Origin: Spongiibacter thalassae
GTDB lineage: Bacteria > Pseudomonadota > Gammaproteobacteria > Pseudomonadales > Spongiibacteraceae
DNA: 64,000 nucleotides
NCBI RefSeq assembly: GCF_012272835.1
Contig: NZ_JAAWWK010000003.1
Span: 124,001-188,000, forward strand
Direction of reading: 5' to 3'
Part shown: positions 1 through 8,268 of the stretch, piece after piece
Numbering within the stretch: position 1 is the first letter of the stretch
Layout of the letters: the number at the start of each line of letters is the position of its first letter
Notes under the pieces: model-generated
Databases searched by the model: none
The model's input: only the letters and a program-made list of their open reading frames with translations
What the model was told of the DNA's origin: nothing
Made by a program: the position numbers and the translations under genes

Positions 1-545
1 TCGGTGCTGCTGAAGCTTTCCGGTGAGTATTGGAAAGACCACTCGGTGTCGGGATTCTGCGCTGCATAGTCACGCACCCATTTGGCTCCTTGCACGGCAA
101 TGGCGGTGATGCCCGCCTTGTCCATGCCGAATACCCGTTCGCGCTGAACCGGGCTGGTCGAGTTGTAGACGTGCACGATGGCTTTTTTAGCCCCGCGCAG
201 GGCCTCGAAACTGCGCACGATCAGTTCTTCCCGAGCCTGCACCAGTACCTGAATCGTCACATCGTCAGGAATCCGGTCGCCGTCTATCAATGCTCGAACA
301 AAGTCGAAGTCCGGTTGTGAGGCAGAGGGAAAGCCGACTTCGATTTCTTTAAAGCCGAGCTTGACCAGCAAATCCCACATCCGCAGCTTTTGCTGAACGG
401 TCATGGGTTCCACCAGTGCCTGATTACCATCGCGCAGGTCTACCGAGCACCAGTCAGGGGCGCTGGTAATAACGCGGGACGGCCATTGGCGGTCGGGAAT
501 GGCGATTTGTGCGGCGGGGCGGTATTTGCGGTGGTCAAAGCTCAT
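1..545 (-). CDS. leuA: 2-isopropylmalate synthase, N-terminal part (cut by left edge)
   Basis: Condenses acetyl-CoA with 2-oxoisovalerate, the first committed step of leucine biosynthesis, in the cytoplasm. About 181 residues are visible from the start ([20 protein letters not shown]) and the frame stays open to the window edge. The [11 protein letters not shown] segment is the metal-binding start of the HMGL/IPMS TIM barrel, and the N-terminal extension before it ([13 protein letters not shown]) is typical of the long LeuA form. The ATG at 545-543 is preceded by AGGAAA at good spacing. The neighbour is a divergent Lrp/AsnC regulator, a plausible but unproven controller. The 3' end and the regulatory C-terminal domain lie outside the window. 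Confidence 0.93.
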   Translation of the reverse strand, partial: MSFDHRKYRPAAQIAIPDRQWPSRVITSAPDWCSVDLRDGNQALVEPMTVQQKLRMWDLLVKLGFKEIEVGFPSASQPDFDFVRALIDGDRIPDDVTIQVLVQAREELIVRSFEALRGAKKAIVHVYNSTSPVQRERVFGMDKAGITAIAVQGAKWVRDYAAQNPDTEWSFQYSPESFSST

Positions 546-855
546 GGTATTTCCTGTCAGTGGGCTTGGCCCATCATTGTGTTGGGGATGGCGCTCGCCG
601 GGGTGTGGCGTCTGTCAATTCGGCGGCAGGCGGGGTGGTCTGCCGCAGTGGGCGCGGTGGGCTGGCGGGGTAATGCCGGCTTTCGGCCCGGTCGCAGAAG
701 TGGGTAGGCTTCTGAAACCTTGGAGCTAGTCTATCGAAGGCACTGGAGCAGGGGATTGCTAAGTGTTGGGTTAAAAAGTTTTATTTTCTAGAATATTGCT
801 AAAAAATGAGAAATATTGAAATAATATGGCGCTAGTAATATTAATGGTGGATTTT
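546..855. other. divergent intergenic region between leuA and the Lrp/AsnC gene
   Basis: No credible gene; short open frames here are antisense to leuA or lack ribosome sites. The left half is GC-rich and contains an imperfect hairpin near 672-690 (CCGGC/GCCGG). The right half, about 755-850, is strongly AT-rich and carries the promoter and operator-like site listed separately. No leader peptide with leucine codons was recognised ahead of leuA. Confidence 0.6.
766..801 (+). promoter_or_regulatory. promoter with overlapping Lrp-like operator for the regulator at 856
   Basis: TTGGGT at 766-771 and TAGAAT at 789-794 are separated by 17 bases, a good sigma-70 pair. The -10 lies inside TAGAATATTGCTA (789-801), which has TAG...CTA ends around an AT core, as in Lrp-family operators. 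Autorepression is the natural inference. Confidence 0.45.
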
Positions 856-1317
856 ATGAAGATCGATCGCTACGATCGCGCTATTCTGAGTGCTCTGCAA
901 ACGGATGCGCGCCTCACCAACCAGGAATTGGCAGATCGGATTGGGTTATCGCCTTCGCCCTGTCTGCGACGGGTCAGGCGGTTGGAGGAGTCGGGTCTGG
1001 TTGCGGGGTATCGCGCCATACTGGACGCGCGGGCGCTGGGTTTAAGTCTGATGGCGTTTATACAGATTCGCATGGACCGCCACACCCCGGAGCGCTTTGA
1101 AAATTTTGAGCGCCATGTGTCTGCTTGCCCCGAGGTGCTGGAATGCCATTTGATTACCGGCCAGGACGCCGACTATCTGCTCAAGGTGATTGTGCAAGAC
1201 ATGGACGGCTTTCAGGCATTGCTGTTGGAGCGCATCACTCGAATTGAAGGGGTGAGCGGAGTACACTCTAGCTTCGTCATGAAATCGCCCTTGGCGAAAA
1301 CGGCTTTACCCCTGTGA
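856..1317 (+). CDS. Lrp/AsnC family transcriptional regulator
   Basis: A 153-residue DNA-binding regulator. It opens with IDRYDRAILSALQTDARLTN, the helix-turn-helix start of Lrp/AsnC proteins (residues about 4-60), followed by the alpha/beta RAM (AsnC_trans_reg) effector domain, including the VLECHLITGQDADYLLKV core (about 95-113). The frame is open further upstream, with ATGs at 826 and 844, but only the ATG at 856 has a ribosome site (GGTGG) at workable distance. It sits 12 bases before a Rieske ferredoxin gene and divergent from leuA. Lrp proteins sense amino acids and often autoregulate; the effector here is unknown. Confidence 0.88.
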   Translation: MKIDRYDRAILSALQTDARLTNQELADRIGLSPSPCLRRVRRLEESGLVAGYRAILDARALGLSLMAFIQIRMDRHTPERFENFERHVSACPEVLECHLITGQDADYLLKVIVQDMDGFQALLLERITRIEGVSGVHSSFVMKSPLAKTALPL

Positions 1318-1329
1318 CAGGAGAGTCTT

Positions 1330-1698
1330 ATGGCTGGTCAGATCATTGCAAGTGTAGAAGAAGTAAAAGAAAACGAGTTTCTGGTGCGCGAAGCCAACGG
1401 TAAGAAGATTTTGCTCAGCCGTGTTGATGGCCAGATTGCTGCCATCGAAAACCGCTGTCCTCATCTGGGCTTGCCCCTGGCCAAGGGCAAGATTTGCGAT
1501 GGTGTGGTGGTTTGCCCTTTTCACGGTTCCAGTTTTGATCTGTTGACCGGCGATAATATCGACTGGACCAATGCCTTTTTTGGCAAGGCGCTGCCGGGCT
1601 GGAGCCATAAGTTGGTGGCGCTGGGGAAAAAGCCGACACCGGTGGCCACAGTGGCTATCGAGTGTGTTGATGGCAATGTCGTGTTGCGCCAGGACTAA
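1330..1698 (+). CDS. Rieske [2Fe-2S] ferredoxin-like protein
   Basis: A 122-residue soluble electron carrier or oxygenase-type ferredoxin. Cluster ligands are visible as C43-P-H45 and C62-P-F-H65, the classical CxH...CxxH spacing. There is no signal peptide or membrane segment, so it is cytoplasmic, unlike the bc1 Rieske subunit. The ribosome site AGGAGAG is strong. It follows the Lrp-type regulator by 12 bases and precedes a DUF2721 gene, so the three are probably co-transcribed. Its redox partner is not evident nearby. Confidence 0.88.
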   Translation: MAGQIIASVEEVKENEFLVREANGKKILLSRVDGQIAAIENRCPHLGLPLAKGKICDGVVVCPFHGSSFDLLTGDNIDWTNAFFGKALPGWSHKLVALGKKPTPVATVAIECVDGNVVLRQD

Positions 1699-1761
1699 AG
1701 ATAAAAACCTGCGGATGGCGTTCAGGTTAACGTCGATTCAACTTAGTAAGTAAGGACCTTC

Positions 1762-2199
1762 ATGGCAGCGGACATTGCTGTAGTGACCATCACCCATGCC
1801 ATTCAGCAGGCGGTGGCTCCGGTATTCCTACTGGCGGGTATCGGCGCGATACTCAATGTGCTGGCCGGGCGCCTGGCGCGAATTATCGACCGCTCCCGAG
1901 CGCTGCACAGTCGTCTGGAGTCGGCAACGGGTGACAGAGCCGCGGGAATGCGCGACGAGCTGGTGATTTTGACTCGCCGGGCCAGAGTCGTAAATCGTGC
2001 CATTGCCTTTGGTACGATCAGTTCGTTGCTGGTATGTGTGGTAATTGCCCTGTTATTTATCAGTGCTCTGGGCGAATGGCAGGTCGGGATGACCGTCGTC
2101 GGCCTGTTTGTGGCGGCAATGGCGTGTTTGATTATTTCGCTGATCAGTTTCTTGCGGGAAATACAGCTGGCCATGCGGGTGATTCTGAACGGCCCATAA
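1762..2199 (+). CDS. DUF2721 family membrane protein
   Basis: A 145-residue inner membrane protein of unknown function. Three hydrophobic segments are visible: residues about 14-32 (VAPVFLLAGIGAILNVLAG), about 75-95 and about 100-122. The first is followed by RLARIIDRSRAL, the conserved basic patch of DUF2721. AAGGA lies 7 bases before the ATG. It is the last gene of the short regulator-Rieske-DUF2721 run. Confidence 0.8.
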   Translation: MAADIAVVTITHAIQQAVAPVFLLAGIGAILNVLAGRLARIIDRSRALHSRLESATGDRAAGMRDELVILTRRARVVNRAIAFGTISSLLVCVVIALLFISALGEWQVGMTVVGLFVAAMACLIISLISFLREIQLAMRVILNGP

Positions 2200-2205
2200 G
2201 CTGGG

Positions 2206-2658
2206 CTAGCCCATTCGGGACTTATCCATCAAAAACATCGGGAATTTCTTGCGGATAAAGGTCTGTTCACGTAGCAGATTGCCGACATTGAGGCTATTTG
2301 CCAGCTCGATCGCGGCGCCGTCCCGATCGATGCGCAATACATTGCCTGCGACCCTTACCGAGGTGTTGTCGTGGAAAATTACTGTACCGGTAACATGCAT
2401 GCCAATGTCCAGTTCCGCGTCACCAGCGGTGTCTATTTTCATTCCGCGTTCGGAAATGTCCACCACTTTGTAGGTTTTGCCGGTGTCGTGCTCAAAGGGC
2501 GGCTTCGCCGCTTCTGGGTACGGTACACGGAAATAACGTCGTTTTTGGTCTTGCTTGTTCACATTCAAGTCACTGAGCTGGGTGTAATGGAGTCGCCGTC
2601 TACTGGTCCAAAGCATACCACAGTTCTTTCTGGCCGCAGCGAGGTGGCCAAAGTCCAT
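2206..2658 (-). CDS. PilZ domain protein (candidate c-di-GMP receptor)
   Basis: The PilZ signature is clear: KRRYFRV (RxxxR) and DISERG (DxSxxG) about 25 residues later, followed by a small beta barrel (TGTVIFHD, VRVAGNVLRID). These motifs bind cyclic di-GMP in known PilZ proteins. The start is uncertain: ATG at 2658 is used here, but an ATG at 2616 or a GTG at 2562 (just before NKQDQKRR) are alternatives that leave the domain whole. It ends six bases from the convergent DUF2721 gene. Several GGDEF/EAL proteins in the window could supply the ligand. Confidence 0.8.
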   Translation of the reverse strand: MDFGHLAAARKNCGMLWTSRRRLHYTQLSDLNVNKQDQKRRYFRVPYPEAAKPPFEHDTGKTYKVVDISERGMKIDTAGDAELDIGMHVTGTVIFHDNTSVRVAGNVLRIDRDGAAIELANSLNVGNLLREQTFIRKKFPMFLMDKSRMG

Positions 2659-2887
2659 GTCGAAAATCACCCTTGCTGAAATTGGCGTTGGCAGCGGTGC
2701 CGTTGAAGTGTTGTTTTTGGTTGCCGAATACAGCTAGCAGTTTACTCTCCGGCCACCTCCAGTCGAACCCTGTGTCGTGAACGTTGTCCTCCTATTTTTC
2801 AGGGTGATAGGGGCTATTTTCCAGTGTCAATTGTCGGCGGTTTTACCCTGCCGTAGACTTGGCGGACACATATTCTGGAGCAGTGAA

Positions 2888-4168
2888 ATGACTGTAAAAA
2901 TAGTAATTGTTGGCGGCGGTGCCGGTGGCCTGCCACTGGCGACATCGCTGGGTAAACGACTGGGGCGCAAGGGGCGCGCATCGATTACCCTGGTCGATGC
3001 CAATGCAACACATATCTGGAAACCGCGCTTTCACGAAGTAGCAACCGGGGCGATAGACGCCGATTTGGATGCGGTGGACTACCGCGCCCATGCCCAGCGT
3101 AATCATTATCGCTTTGCCCTCGGTACGATGTCCGGTATTCGGCGGGACACCAGGCAGCTTGTGCTGGCGCCCCTGTGTCGCGACGACGGAGAAGAAATAC
3201 TTCCCGAGCGTACCCTCGACTACGACTATCTGGTGCTTGCAGTGGGCAGTGTCGGCAATGACTTTAATACGCCGGGCGTGCGCGAGCACTGTCTGTTCCT
3301 TGACAGCCGCCATCAGGCCGACCGCTTCCATGAGTTGTTCCTCGACCTGTGTCTGCGGGTGGACTATTCCGCATCGCCGTTTTCGTTGGCCATTGTTGGC
3401 GGCGGCGCGACCGGTGTGGAACTGGCAGCCGAATTACATCATGCCGTGGCCCTGTTGAAATCCTATGGTCATGAGCAGCTGGACCGAGCGCGAATGACCG
3501 TTCATGTCATTGAGGCCGGCCCCCGTCTGTTACCCGCTCTGAAAGAGGAGCTGGCAGCGACTGTGCGCAGCGAGCTTGAGCAGATGGGGGTAGCGGTACA
3601 TGTTGATACCAAGGTGCAATCTGCCGATGAACGGGGATTTGTGCTCGCCGATGGCGGACGTATCGATGCTGACCTTTTGGTGTGGGCGGCGGGGATAAAA
3701 GCCCCCGAGATACTGCCAACCCTCGGTTTGGGGGCCAATCGCCTGAATCAAATCCCGGTAAACAAAGCACTGCAAAGCGAAGACCCCAGAGTGTTTGTGA
3801 TGGGGGATTGTTGTGCCTGTGAGCTGGAAGACGGCAAGAATGTGCCGCCGAGGGCGCAGTCTGCACAACAAATGGCAAAACATCTCAGCCGAAACCTGCA
3901 GCGTTTGATAGATGGGCAGCCGCTGGCCGACTTTGCCTACCGGGATCACGGCTCGTTGGTGTCGCTGTCGAATTATGCGGCGGTGGGCAATTTAATGGGC
4001 AGTCTTCGCGGTGGGTCAATTTTTGTGGAAGGCTGGATGGCGAGAATGATGTATATCAGCCTGTATCGCCTGCATCAGGCTGCGCTCTATGGTTGGTTGC
4101 GCACATTGATGTTGCTGCTGGCCGGGCGTTTTAACCGCCTGTGGCGTCCGCGTTTGAAGCTCCACTAA
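2888..4168 (+). CDS. ndh: type II NADH:quinone oxidoreductase
   Basis: A 426-residue single-subunit, non-proton-pumping NADH dehydrogenase feeding electrons into the quinone pool. The N-terminal FAD motif is VIVGGGAGGLPLA (residues about 5-17), the NADH motif is IVGGGATGVELAAEL (about 170-185), then VWAAGIKAPE and the FAD-binding VFVMGDCCA. The C-terminal region, with basic and hydrophobic residues (YISLYRLHQAALYGW), is the membrane-association part. The frame opens earlier (2777), but the ATG at 2888 follows GGAGCAGTGAA and starts directly at the dinucleotide-binding fold. It is divergent from the PilZ gene and stands alone. Confidence 0.93.
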   Translation: MTVKIVIVGGGAGGLPLATSLGKRLGRKGRASITLVDANATHIWKPRFHEVATGAIDADLDAVDYRAHAQRNHYRFALGTMSGIRRDTRQLVLAPLCRDDGEEILPERTLDYDYLVLAVGSVGNDFNTPGVREHCLFLDSRHQADRFHELFLDLCLRVDYSASPFSLAIVGGGATGVELAAELHHAVALLKSYGHEQLDRARMTVHVIEAGPRLLPALKEELAATVRSELEQMGVAVHVDTKVQSADERGFVLADGGRIDADLLVWAAGIKAPEILPTLGLGANRLNQIPVNKALQSEDPRVFVMGDCCACELEDGKNVPPRAQSAQQMAKHLSRNLQRLIDGQPLADFAYRDHGSLVSLSNYAAVGNLMGSLRGGSIFVEGWMARMMYISLYRLHQAALYGWLRTLMLLLAGRFNRLWRPRLKLH

Positions 4169-4513
4169 ACTCGGTAAAGGCCTCAGCCGGGCTGCGTTGG
4201 GTAGCTCGGCGATTCGGCTTTTAGCCCGGTCCGTGGGGCCTGGAGGCTAGGGTACGGATTTGGATCACCGTAAAGTGAGTGTTCCATCACACTCTGACCA
4301 AGAATGATGACCCTGTAACCGCTTATTCTCACCTGAAGCGCCTACTGCACAGTCTTTTCCCCTAGAATGGCCCTGTCCTGTGTAAGGGCATCTCCTGCTG
4401 GATGCAAGCGCTTCATTCAATCAGGACATAACTTAATAATTAAGGCGCAAATTTTATCTAAAAGACGAGGTTTTCGTTATCGCGACGCGTCTATTTTCCA
4501 GGTCAGGTGAATT
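4169..4513. other. intergenic region downstream of ndh
   Basis: No gene supported in 345 bases. CCGGGCT (4187-4193) pairs with AGCCCGG (4223-4229) across a long loop ending in a short T-run, a possible but poor terminator for ndh. The last 100 bases are AT-richer and probably hold the promoter of the small secreted-protein gene. Confidence 0.5.
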
Positions 4514-4867
4514 ATGAAATATATGATGTTTTCTACCCTGTTAGTCGGTGCCTTTGGTATTCATTCTGCACATGCCGCCGAACCGATCAATTGTCTGGAT
4601 TTAAAGGTTGAGGTACACGAGTCAGCGTCTGATTCATCCAGCTGCCCTTATTACAATCGCGGGAAGGTTTCCACCCGCTTCCTGGTAAAAAACAGCTGTA
4701 ACACCCCGGTGAGCGGTGTGTTGAGTTATACCCGCGAAGATACTGCCAATGCTGCAGCGTTGAATGTCAAAACCTTTGCAGTAGAGGCCGGTGCAGTGGC
4801 TGAGGTTGCCAACCCCTGTGACGAGCAAGGTTCATGGAACTATCAGGTTTCTCAAGTAAGTTACTGA
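4514..4867 (+). CDS. small secreted cysteine-containing protein, unknown function
   Basis: A 117-residue protein with a clear Sec signal peptide (MKYMMFSTLLVGAFGIHSAHAA, cleavage after AHA). The mature part has four cysteines (near NCLD, SSCPYY, NSCNT, NPCDE), which could make two disulphides in the periplasm. AGGTGAATT precedes the ATG. The mature domain (TRFLVKNSCNTPVSGVLSY) suggests a small beta-sandwich, but I do not recognise the family. It is monocistronic, with a convergent dehydrogenase downstream. Confidence 0.7.
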   Translation: MKYMMFSTLLVGAFGIHSAHAAEPINCLDLKVEVHESASDSSSCPYYNRGKVSTRFLVKNSCNTPVSGVLSYTREDTANAAALNVKTFAVEAGAVAEVANPCDEQGSWNYQVSQVSY

Positions 4868-5030
4868 TACTCGGTTAATGATTGTCGTCTCGCCGCCAGC
4901 GGTGAGACCAATACCCCGCCAAATATAGCGCTGTGGCGCACTTCAATAATTTTTTCTGATTTCGCCAGGATGTGCGGAGACCGCGACACGGTTTCCTGTG
5001 CGTCGCTCGCCCGTGGATACTGGCGGAAAC

Positions 5031-5055
5031 AAAAAAGGCCGCCTCAAGGGCGGCC
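5031..5055 (-). terminator. intrinsic terminator of the acyl-CoA dehydrogenase gene
   Basis: GGCCGCC (5037-5043) pairs perfectly with GGCGGCC (5049-5055) around a five-base loop. On the minus strand the stem is followed by six T (5036-5031). It lies 31 bases beyond the stop of the minus-strand gene ending at 5086. Confidence 0.85.
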
Positions 5056-5085
5056 AAACTGACAGGAAAGGGTCAGCAGTTCGCC

Positions 5086-6888
5086 TTAGCGAACGGCAAA
5101 ATGTTCCGGTGACATATCCATAACGCTACCCGTGCTGCTGTCCATCGCTGCCCCGTGGGCTTTTGCTCTGGGCAGGAGTCGCGCGAAGTAAAACTCGGCG
5201 GTTTCCAGTTTGGCGCGATAGAACGCACTGTCGCCCTCGCCCTTGTCCAGCTTGTCGGCGGCGACCTCTGCCATCATTGCCCAGTAGTAGGCCATCGACA
5301 GATAACCGGCGTACATCAGGAAGTCGTAGGACGCGGCGGCCACAGCGTCGCGATTGCGCGAGGCGCGGGCAACCATTTTCAGTGTTTTCCAGTTGAGCTT
5401 GGCGGTATAGCCAATCAGCTTGGCGCTGTAGCAGCGGCGTTTGCCGCTGATCAGGTTTTTAAAGCCGAAACTGTAGAGCTTCTTGCTGAAACCCGCGTAG
5501 AGCTTGAAGCCATCCAACACCACTTTACGGCCGATCAAATCCATTGCCTGGATACCGGTAGTACCCTCGTACATGGTTGCAATCCGCGCGTCGCGGTAGA
5601 TCTGCTCCATGCCGTGTTCCTTGATAAAACCGTGGCCGCCATATACCTGCATGGCATTGCTGGCCGATTCCAGTCCGGTTTCAGTCAGGAAGGCTTTTAA
5701 AATAGGGGTAAGGAAACCCAGTTCGTTCTCTGCGGCGTCCCGTTCTTCTTCTGTTTTGCCATGTACCATATGGTCGGAGTACTTGGCGGCGTCGTAGATC
5801 ATCGCCCGACCACCTTCAGCAAAGGCGCGGGCAGTTAACAGCATGCGGCGCACATCGGCGTGGTGGATGATGGCATCACCGGCCTTGTCGGGGTTCTTGG
5901 TGCCGGACAGGGCGCGCATGGAATGACGCTCCATCGCATAGGGCCAAGCGTTCTGATAGGCCAACTCGGAGGCTGCCAGGCCTTGAATCGCTGTGCCGAT
6001 ACGGGCGGTGTTCATGAAGGTAAACATCGCTGCCAGCCCTTCGTTTTCCTTGCCCAGCATAAAGCCGCGAGCGTCGTCGAAGTTGATGACGCAGGTCGCG
6101 TTGCCGTGGATACCCATTTTTTCTTCAATGCTGCCGCACTTCACGCCGTTGCGCTCGGTGATGCTGCCATCGGCTTCGCAGTTGAATTTAGGAACGATGA
6201 ACAGCGAGATACCCTTGGTGCCTTCGGGGGCGCCGGGAGTACGGGCAAGCACAATGTGCACGATGTTCTCGGCCAGATCGTGTTCGCCGGCAGAGATAAA
6301 TATTTTTGAGCCGTTTAGTGTGTAGCTGCCATCGGCTTGCGGGTCAGCCTTGGTTTTCATCTGGCCAAGGTCAGAGCCACAGTGGGCTTCGGTCAGACAC
6401 ATGGTGCCGGTCCAGGTACCTTCGCAGAGTTTGCTGAGGTAGAGATTTTTCTGTTCGTCAGTGCCGTGAACATAGAGGGTGTTCATCGCCCCCAGGCTCA
6501 GGCCGGGATACATGCCCCAGCTCCAGTTAGCGGTGCCGACCAGCTCGGACTTGATCAGTCCCAGCGACATGGGCAGCCCCTGTCCTCCGTACTCCGTGGG
6601 GTGCGACAGGCCCTGCCAGCCGCCCTGAACCCACAGGTCGTAGGCTTCCTTGAAGCCGGGTGGAGTTGTAACTTCGCCGTCGTTCAATACGCAGCCGTGC
6701 TCGTCGCCGACCTTGTTCAGCGGAGACAGTACTTCCTCGGCAAATTTTGCCGCTTCGCCGGTGATGGCATCGATCATGTCGGGGGTGGCTTCTTCGCCGC
6801 CGGGTATGCTTTGGTAATGGGTCTGGTAATCCAGCACTTCGTTGAGCACGAAGTTGATATCGCGTGTCGGGGCCTTGTACGTTGTCAT
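5086..6888 (-). CDS. acyl-CoA dehydrogenase, 600-residue FadE/DmdC type
   Basis: FAD-dependent alpha,beta-dehydrogenation of an acyl-CoA. The 600 residues comprise an N-terminal helical domain (from TTYKAPTRDINFVLNEVLD), the FAD-contacting segments CLTEAHCGSDLGQM and the beta domain, the C-terminal helical bundle with QVYGGHGFIKEHGMEQIYRD, and the catalytic-glutamate motif YEGTTGIQAMD. The extra C-terminal region of about 130 residues marks the long family that includes DmdC (methylmercaptopropionyl-CoA) and medium/long-chain Pseudomonas dehydrogenases. The ATG at 6888 has GAGG upstream and starts the conserved N-terminus; an in-frame upstream codon (6951) adds an unlikely tail. Substrate is not determinable; chain-length assignment is inference. 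Confidence 0.92.
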   Translation of the reverse strand: MTTYKAPTRDINFVLNEVLDYQTHYQSIPGGEEATPDMIDAITGEAAKFAEEVLSPLNKVGDEHGCVLNDGEVTTPPGFKEAYDLWVQGGWQGLSHPTEYGGQGLPMSLGLIKSELVGTANWSWGMYPGLSLGAMNTLYVHGTDEQKNLYLSKLCEGTWTGTMCLTEAHCGSDLGQMKTKADPQADGSYTLNGSKIFISAGEHDLAENIVHIVLARTPGAPEGTKGISLFIVPKFNCEADGSITERNGVKCGSIEEKMGIHGNATCVINFDDARGFMLGKENEGLAAMFTFMNTARIGTAIQGLAASELAYQNAWPYAMERHSMRALSGTKNPDKAGDAIIHHADVRRMLLTARAFAEGGRAMIYDAAKYSDHMVHGKTEEERDAAENELGFLTPILKAFLTETGLESASNAMQVYGGHGFIKEHGMEQIYRDARIATMYEGTTGIQAMDLIGRKVVLDGFKLYAGFSKKLYSFGFKNLISGKRRCYSAKLIGYTAKLNWKTLKMVARASRNRDAVAAASYDFLMYAGYLSMAYYWAMMAEVAADKLDKGEGDSAFYRAKLETAEFYFARLLPRAKAHGAAMDSSTGSVMDMSPEHFAVR

Positions 6889-7122
6889 GGCTGCCTCGTA
6901 AGTCAGTGTTCCCTTGCTGAATGCAAGTATTCTCGATTGGGGAGGGAGCATAGCGAAAGGCGTAGAGGGTAAAATTGGCCGTAGTGGTTATAAAACGATG
7001 ACGCTAGGGCCAACGTTACCGACTATCTGTGCAGTAATTAGCCATTCTGACTTGAGTCGGGCTGGCGGCGGCGCGATACTCTGGCGTGGTATCCGCGACT
7101 CCCGCAAGGGCAGAGAGGTGTT

Positions 7123-8244
7123 ATGCAGGTCGATTTCTCCGTGTGTTTGGAACGCCATCCTTTACCCGCCGGTGGCTATCTGGCGCAATTAACCCTGAAT
7201 GCGCCTGCTCGTCTTAATGCCCTTACGCCGGAAATGGCCGAGTTGCTGTATCGCTTTCTGTCGGATTTGCGTGACGACAGCGAGGCGGTAGCTGTGTTGC
7301 TGGACAGCGCCGGGGGCCGCAGTTTCTGTGCGGGTGCCGATGCTCGCAGGATGATGCAGTCGGCCCTGTCGAACCCCGGAGGTGCAGCGGTTGAGGCTGA
7401 AGCATTCCTCGCCTGTGAGTATCGAACCGCATATATGATTCACACTTTCGCCAAACCGGTTATTTGCTGGGCGGATGGACTGGTACTGGGCGCTGGCCTT
7501 GGCTTGATGGCGGGCGCTTCACATCGCATTGTCACCGAGAACAGTCAGCTGTCTGCACCAGAGGCGACCATCGGTCTGTTGCCCAATGCGGGAGCGGGCT
7601 GGTTTTTAGGGAAGATGCCGGGCAAAACCGGGCTATTTGCTGCGCTGACCGGAGCCAGGATGAGTGCGGCCGATGCGCTCTATGGCGGGCTCGCCGACTA
7701 TTGCTATGCGTCAACCTTCAGACAGCAATTATTGCGCAGCCTGCTGCACCTTCCATGGTGCGACGATCATCGAGCGAATCACGAAATGCTCACCGACGCC
7801 CTGACCGACTGGGAAGCGGAGCAGGGCATGAGTCTGGCGAATGCGCGGCTCAAGGAGCATCGCCGTTGGATAGACCAACATTGCGAGGCCGAGTGTGCAG
7901 TACAACTGCGCCGGGCCCTGCAGCGCGGTGCAGAGTCGGATCCCTGGCTACAGAGCGCTGCCGAGGGCGCTGATAAAGGGGCTGCAAGCTCTCTGGCCCT
8001 TATCGTCGCGCAGTTTGCCGCCAGTACCAACAAAAGCCTGGCAGAGGTGTTTAAGCTTGAAATGATCCTGGTGGCCAATCGCTTGCGCGACCCGGAGTTT
8101 GCCGAGGGTGTGCGCGCCCGGCTGATAGACCGCGACCGCGATCCCCATTGGTGCTATCAGTGTCCCTCCGAAGTGCCACAGCAGGAAATCGATGCCCTGT
8201 TCGCGAGTCCCTGGCCGAATCATCCCCTGGCCGATATGGGCTAG
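7123..8244 (+). CDS. enoyl-CoA hydratase/isomerase family protein, 3-hydroxyisobutyryl-CoA hydrolase-like
   Basis: A 373-residue crotonase-fold protein. FCAGADARRM and WADGLVLGAGLGLMAGAS form the acyl-CoA oxyanion holes, and the length plus C-terminal region match the HIBCH (ECH_2) branch rather than short hydratases. Human HIBCH uses Glu and Asp in PET..GLFPD; here the motif reads PEATIGLLPN, so the glutamate is kept and the aspartate is Asn. Valine hydrolase activity is therefore doubtful. GAGAGGTG lies just before the ATG. It is divergent from the long acyl-CoA dehydrogenase, suggesting linked acyl-CoA metabolism. Confidence 0.82.
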   Translation: MQVDFSVCLERHPLPAGGYLAQLTLNAPARLNALTPEMAELLYRFLSDLRDDSEAVAVLLDSAGGRSFCAGADARRMMQSALSNPGGAAVEAEAFLACEYRTAYMIHTFAKPVICWADGLVLGAGLGLMAGASHRIVTENSQLSAPEATIGLLPNAGAGWFLGKMPGKTGLFAALTGARMSAADALYGGLADYCYASTFRQQLLRSLLHLPWCDDHRANHEMLTDALTDWEAEQGMSLANARLKEHRRWIDQHCEAECAVQLRRALQRGAESDPWLQSAAEGADKGAASSLALIVAQFAASTNKSLAEVFKLEMILVANRLRDPEFAEGVRARLIDRDRDPHWCYQCPSEVPQQEIDALFASPWPNHPLADMG

Positions 8245-8268
8245 AGCCGGTCGGTTAGCGGCCGGGAA

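Noticed and set aside
4875-5057. 60-residue minus-strand frame
   Set aside because: Overlaps the terminator hairpin of the dehydrogenase and has no ribosome site.
5155-6972. Plus-strand open frames of 181, 149 and 211 residues
   Set aside because: Antisense to the 600-residue acyl-CoA dehydrogenase, with no motifs.
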